Made by a program: the position numbers and the translations under genes | Notes under the pieces: model-generated | Databases searched by the model: none | What the model saw: the letters and a program-made list of their open reading frames with translations, nothing else | What the model was told of the DNA's origin: nothing | Virus record (IMG/VR): IMGVR_UViG_3300005935_007929 | Coordinates: 1-30,758 of that record | Reading direction: 5' to 3' (one strand) | Length of the DNA stretch: 30,758 nt | DNA from: a virus | Shown: in pieces, positions 29,901-30,758 of the stretch | How positions within the stretch are numbered: the first letter of the stretch is position 1 | Layout: each line of letters opens with the position of its first letter

Positions 29901-30758
29901 TCTTCTTCATCATCATCATTTAGCAGTTCTTCCTCTTCGAGTAGTTTTAGCTCTTCCAGTTCAAGTAGTTCTTTTAGTTCTAGTTCCTCATCTAGCTCAT
30001 TCTCCTCAAGTAGTTCCTCTTCTTCTTTTAGTTCAAGCTCAAGCTCAAGCTCGAGTAGCTTTTCAAGTAGTTCAAGCTCTTCTAGTTTTAGTTCGAGTTC
30101 TTCATCTAGTAGTTCCAGTTCCTCTTTTTCTTCATCATCTTCATCTTCCAGTTTTTCTTCAAGCTCATCAAGTAGTCTTTCTAGTAGTTCATCCTCTTCA
30201 CTAAGTTCGAGCTCTTCCAGTTCTAGTTCTTTTTCTAGTTCTTCTAGTTCGTCCTCATTTAGTAGTTCGTCATCTAGTAGCAGTTTTTCTAGTAGTTCTT
30301 CATCATCTTCTTTTAGCAGTAGTTCCTCGAGTTCAAGTTTTTCTTCTAGTAGTAGCAGTTCTAGTAGTTCATTAAGTTCTTCTTCTAGCTCTTCATTTTC
30401 GTTTTCTAGTAGTTCTTCGTCTTCTAGTCTTTCCTCTAGTTCATCAAGTTCTTCGCATAGTAGTAGTTCTTCAAGCAGTTCGTTTAGTAGTTCTTCGTCC
30501 TCTTCAAGTTCATTTAGTAGTAGTTCAAGTTCAAGTAGTTCTAGTTTTAGTAGTTCTTCCTCTTCTTCTTTCAGTAGTAGTTCTTCAAGCAGCAGTAGTT
30601 TTAGTAGTTCATCATCATCTAGTTCGTCTTCAAGCTCATTCTCAAGTTCATCTAGTTCGTCTAGTTTTAGTTCATCTAGTAGTTCATCGAGTTTTTCAAG
30701 TTCTAGTAGCTCTAGTAGTTCTAGTAGCTTTTCTTCTAGTAGTTCAAGTTCATTCAGC
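26922..30758 (+). CDS. Serine-rich fibre-like protein with trypsin-like protease domain (partial)
   Basis: An open frame from ATG 26922 to the window end (1279 codons, no stop), so the protein is longer. Residues 1-235 are a beta-rich N-domain ending DNAVYPIKS, similar in layout to that of the previous protein. Residues ~240-390 are a second beta domain. A short Ser tract (392-434) leads to a linker and then a trypsin-fold protease (about 565-815): LTCNHICG with His605, NYIDAAICSID with Asp666, and HGDSGSVF with Ser762, the complete triad in the correct order. A Cys-containing segment, another short Ser run (854-869) and a long Ser/Phe tract (886 to the end) follow. The protease may process the fibre itself or host surface proteins. 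The start overlaps the previous stop by one base, so both are co-translated. Confidence 0.8.
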   Translation, partial: MIKKIEQLNNTTYKVTPKDNPKDRIEVEIGDLKQEDFYPQVKLKRWDNETNFSVRLIDNEKGIPRVSTLTDKITWSKGNIDIEYYDSDNGFKMVWFLKEKPADTKNFKVEFTIQSKGLDFCYQPPLTEEFQNGYSEEFKKEIIVTETQVKDLDRNVLINRPENIVGSYVWYHSTKGGMNDIYGKDYGTGQGGIIYRPHLYDAEGKEDWGILHIENGIYSVKPSQEFLDNAVYPIKSNDEFGYHTIGGTSEYTNNDCAYFYKAQPTYSGSVTGISFYDNESDGTYFKGVIWDNSTDNIITSGVGNIILVNYDDPTDWYESTFSTQPNISSSNYYKVGFIPSYSATAHVYYNTEGSADDGYDFSNSYSSPTSLTTPYTQTGRRYSVYCTYTATSSSSSFSSSSSSFSSSSSSSSSSSLSSSSSSSSSLSSSSSSSSLESHTKYSYCANFPRAEEEVEKDEKSSKFIGSRGDIYSSIESFDANELPYETIMGKLGVISASAGTKKENGEETNKPCIVVGVKKKIKKEKLKKEDLIPTILPDGVITDVIEVPIIKSASVSIFPYGEKYRPIKGGVSCGSYWDSTGTGGSVGLVVKDSTDNKIVILTCNHICGLKYDSDYGTPNDGHLNPEGTDFYQPGPQDVAGSSSEDICGTIKRSFPIKFGSGTNYIDAAICSIDSPNEGHTAILNLDLGPFTFGSKSDYAPDTLISKVGAATGKIVSSKIKVIDENANINIDYGGGGDDTASFSNQVKFGPTDGDTIVQHGDSGSVFVIQGTNKVIALCYGMDNDDFAYGCPIENIESDLDVEAWNGDVVVDLNASDVIAINGQCYTKVEDTFDPITHIVDSTYNTCDACWEDVSSSSSSSLSSSSSSSSHSGYSTCINIDSLETNFSFSSSSSSSSSLSSSSSSSSSFSSSSSSSSSFSSSSSSSSSFSSSSSSSSFSSSSSSSSFSSSSSSSSFSSSSSSSFSSSSSSSSFSSSSSSSSFSSSSSSSSFSSSSSSSSSFSSSSSSSSFSSSSSSSSFSSSSSSSSFSSSSSSSSFSSSSSSSSSSFSSSSSSSSFSSSSSSSSSSSSFSSSSSSSSFSSSSSSSLSSSSSSSLSSSSSSSSSFSSSSSSSSFSSSSSSSSFSSSSSSSSFSSSSSSSSFSSSSSSSSSSLSSSSSSSFSFSSSSSSSSLSSSSSSSSHSSSSSSSSFSSSSSSSSSFSSSSSSSSSSFSSSSSSSFSSSSSSSSSFSSSSSSSSSSSSFSSSSSSSSFSSSSSSSSFSSSSSSSSSSSFSSSSSSSFS
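28095..28223 (+). repeat. Serine tract 2 (43 codons)
   Basis: Residues 392-434 of the second fibre protein: serine broken by Phe or Leu, a short linker between the beta domain and the protease half. Confidence 0.85.
29481..29528 (+). repeat. Serine tract 3 (16 codons)
   Basis: Residues 854-869, directly after the CDACWED segment that follows the protease domain; one Leu, otherwise serine. Separated from the next tract by a 16-residue spacer containing one Cys. Confidence 0.8.
29577..30758 (+). repeat. Serine tract 4, runs off the window (at least 394 codons)
   Basis: Residues 886-1279 of the second fibre protein. Same composition as tract 1: serine with single Phe, rarely Leu or His, mostly every 7-11 residues, mixed AGY and TCN codons. 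Its end is not in the window. Confidence 0.9.

Noticed and set aside
25420-30758. Serine tracts as CRISPR or other direct-repeat array
   Set aside because: No constant repeat unit or spacer pattern; the sequence is a continuous open frame with varied codons.
2339-30758. Alternative genetic code (stop reassignment)
   Set aside because: TAA, TAG and TGA all end well-formed genes that abut or overlap their neighbours correctly.

Overview
The window is AT-rich and reads as part of a tailed double-stranded DNA phage, or a prophage of that type, from an uncultured bacterium. The evidence is a head-morphogenesis block (portal, capsid maturation proteases and scaffold, head decoration protein, Mu gpT-like major capsid protein), a tRNA array, an HNH endonuclease and giant fibre-like proteins, almost all on the + strand. 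Stops are standard TAA/TAG/TGA and promoters look sigma70-like (TTGACC or TTGACT, about 17 nt, TAtaAT-like). Most start codons lack a Shine-Dalgarno sequence. The host cannot be named from the sequence.

Layout. 1-65: start of a minus-strand gene leaving the window. 66-752: divergent control region with a minus-strand promoter, a 198-nt tract containing no T, a plus-strand promoter and a hairpin-rich leader. 753-1257: an HNH endonuclease gene lying between two halves of a tRNA. 1265-2265: twelve tRNA genes (Ala, Leu, Cys, Pro, Met, His, Gln, Lys, Asn, Val, Asp, Thr). 2339-8604: portal, a 39-aa zinc ribbon, HK97-type protease, a protein with two further protease-like domains plus acidic scaffold, decoration protein and major capsid protein. 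8668-21375: an island of about 12.7 kb of sugar-nucleotide and glycosyl-transfer genes inserted where connector and tail genes would be expected. 21382-23310: promoter, a riboswitch-like attenuator, an EamA transporter and a lipoate-ligase-like protein. 23335 to end: two very large fibre-like proteins with long, almost pure serine tracts; the second carries a trypsin-like protease domain and runs off the window.

How it may work together. The island holds kinase, nucleotidyltransferase and 6-epimerase genes matching the late steps of ADP-heptose synthesis, two GT9 (heptosyltransferase-family) enzymes, two GT-A-type transferases, a LicD-family transferase, WecB with a short nucleotide-sugar dehydrogenase, three methyltransferase domains and a cupin. 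One GT9 enzyme has a C-terminal cysteine cluster resembling that of heptosyltransferases that modify serines of autotransporter adhesins. Since the neighbouring fibres contain hundreds of serines, the most attractive hypothesis is a phage-encoded serine-rich glycoprotein system, analogous to bacterial serine-rich adhesins encoded beside their own glycosyltransferases. This is inference; the individual gene families are much better supported.
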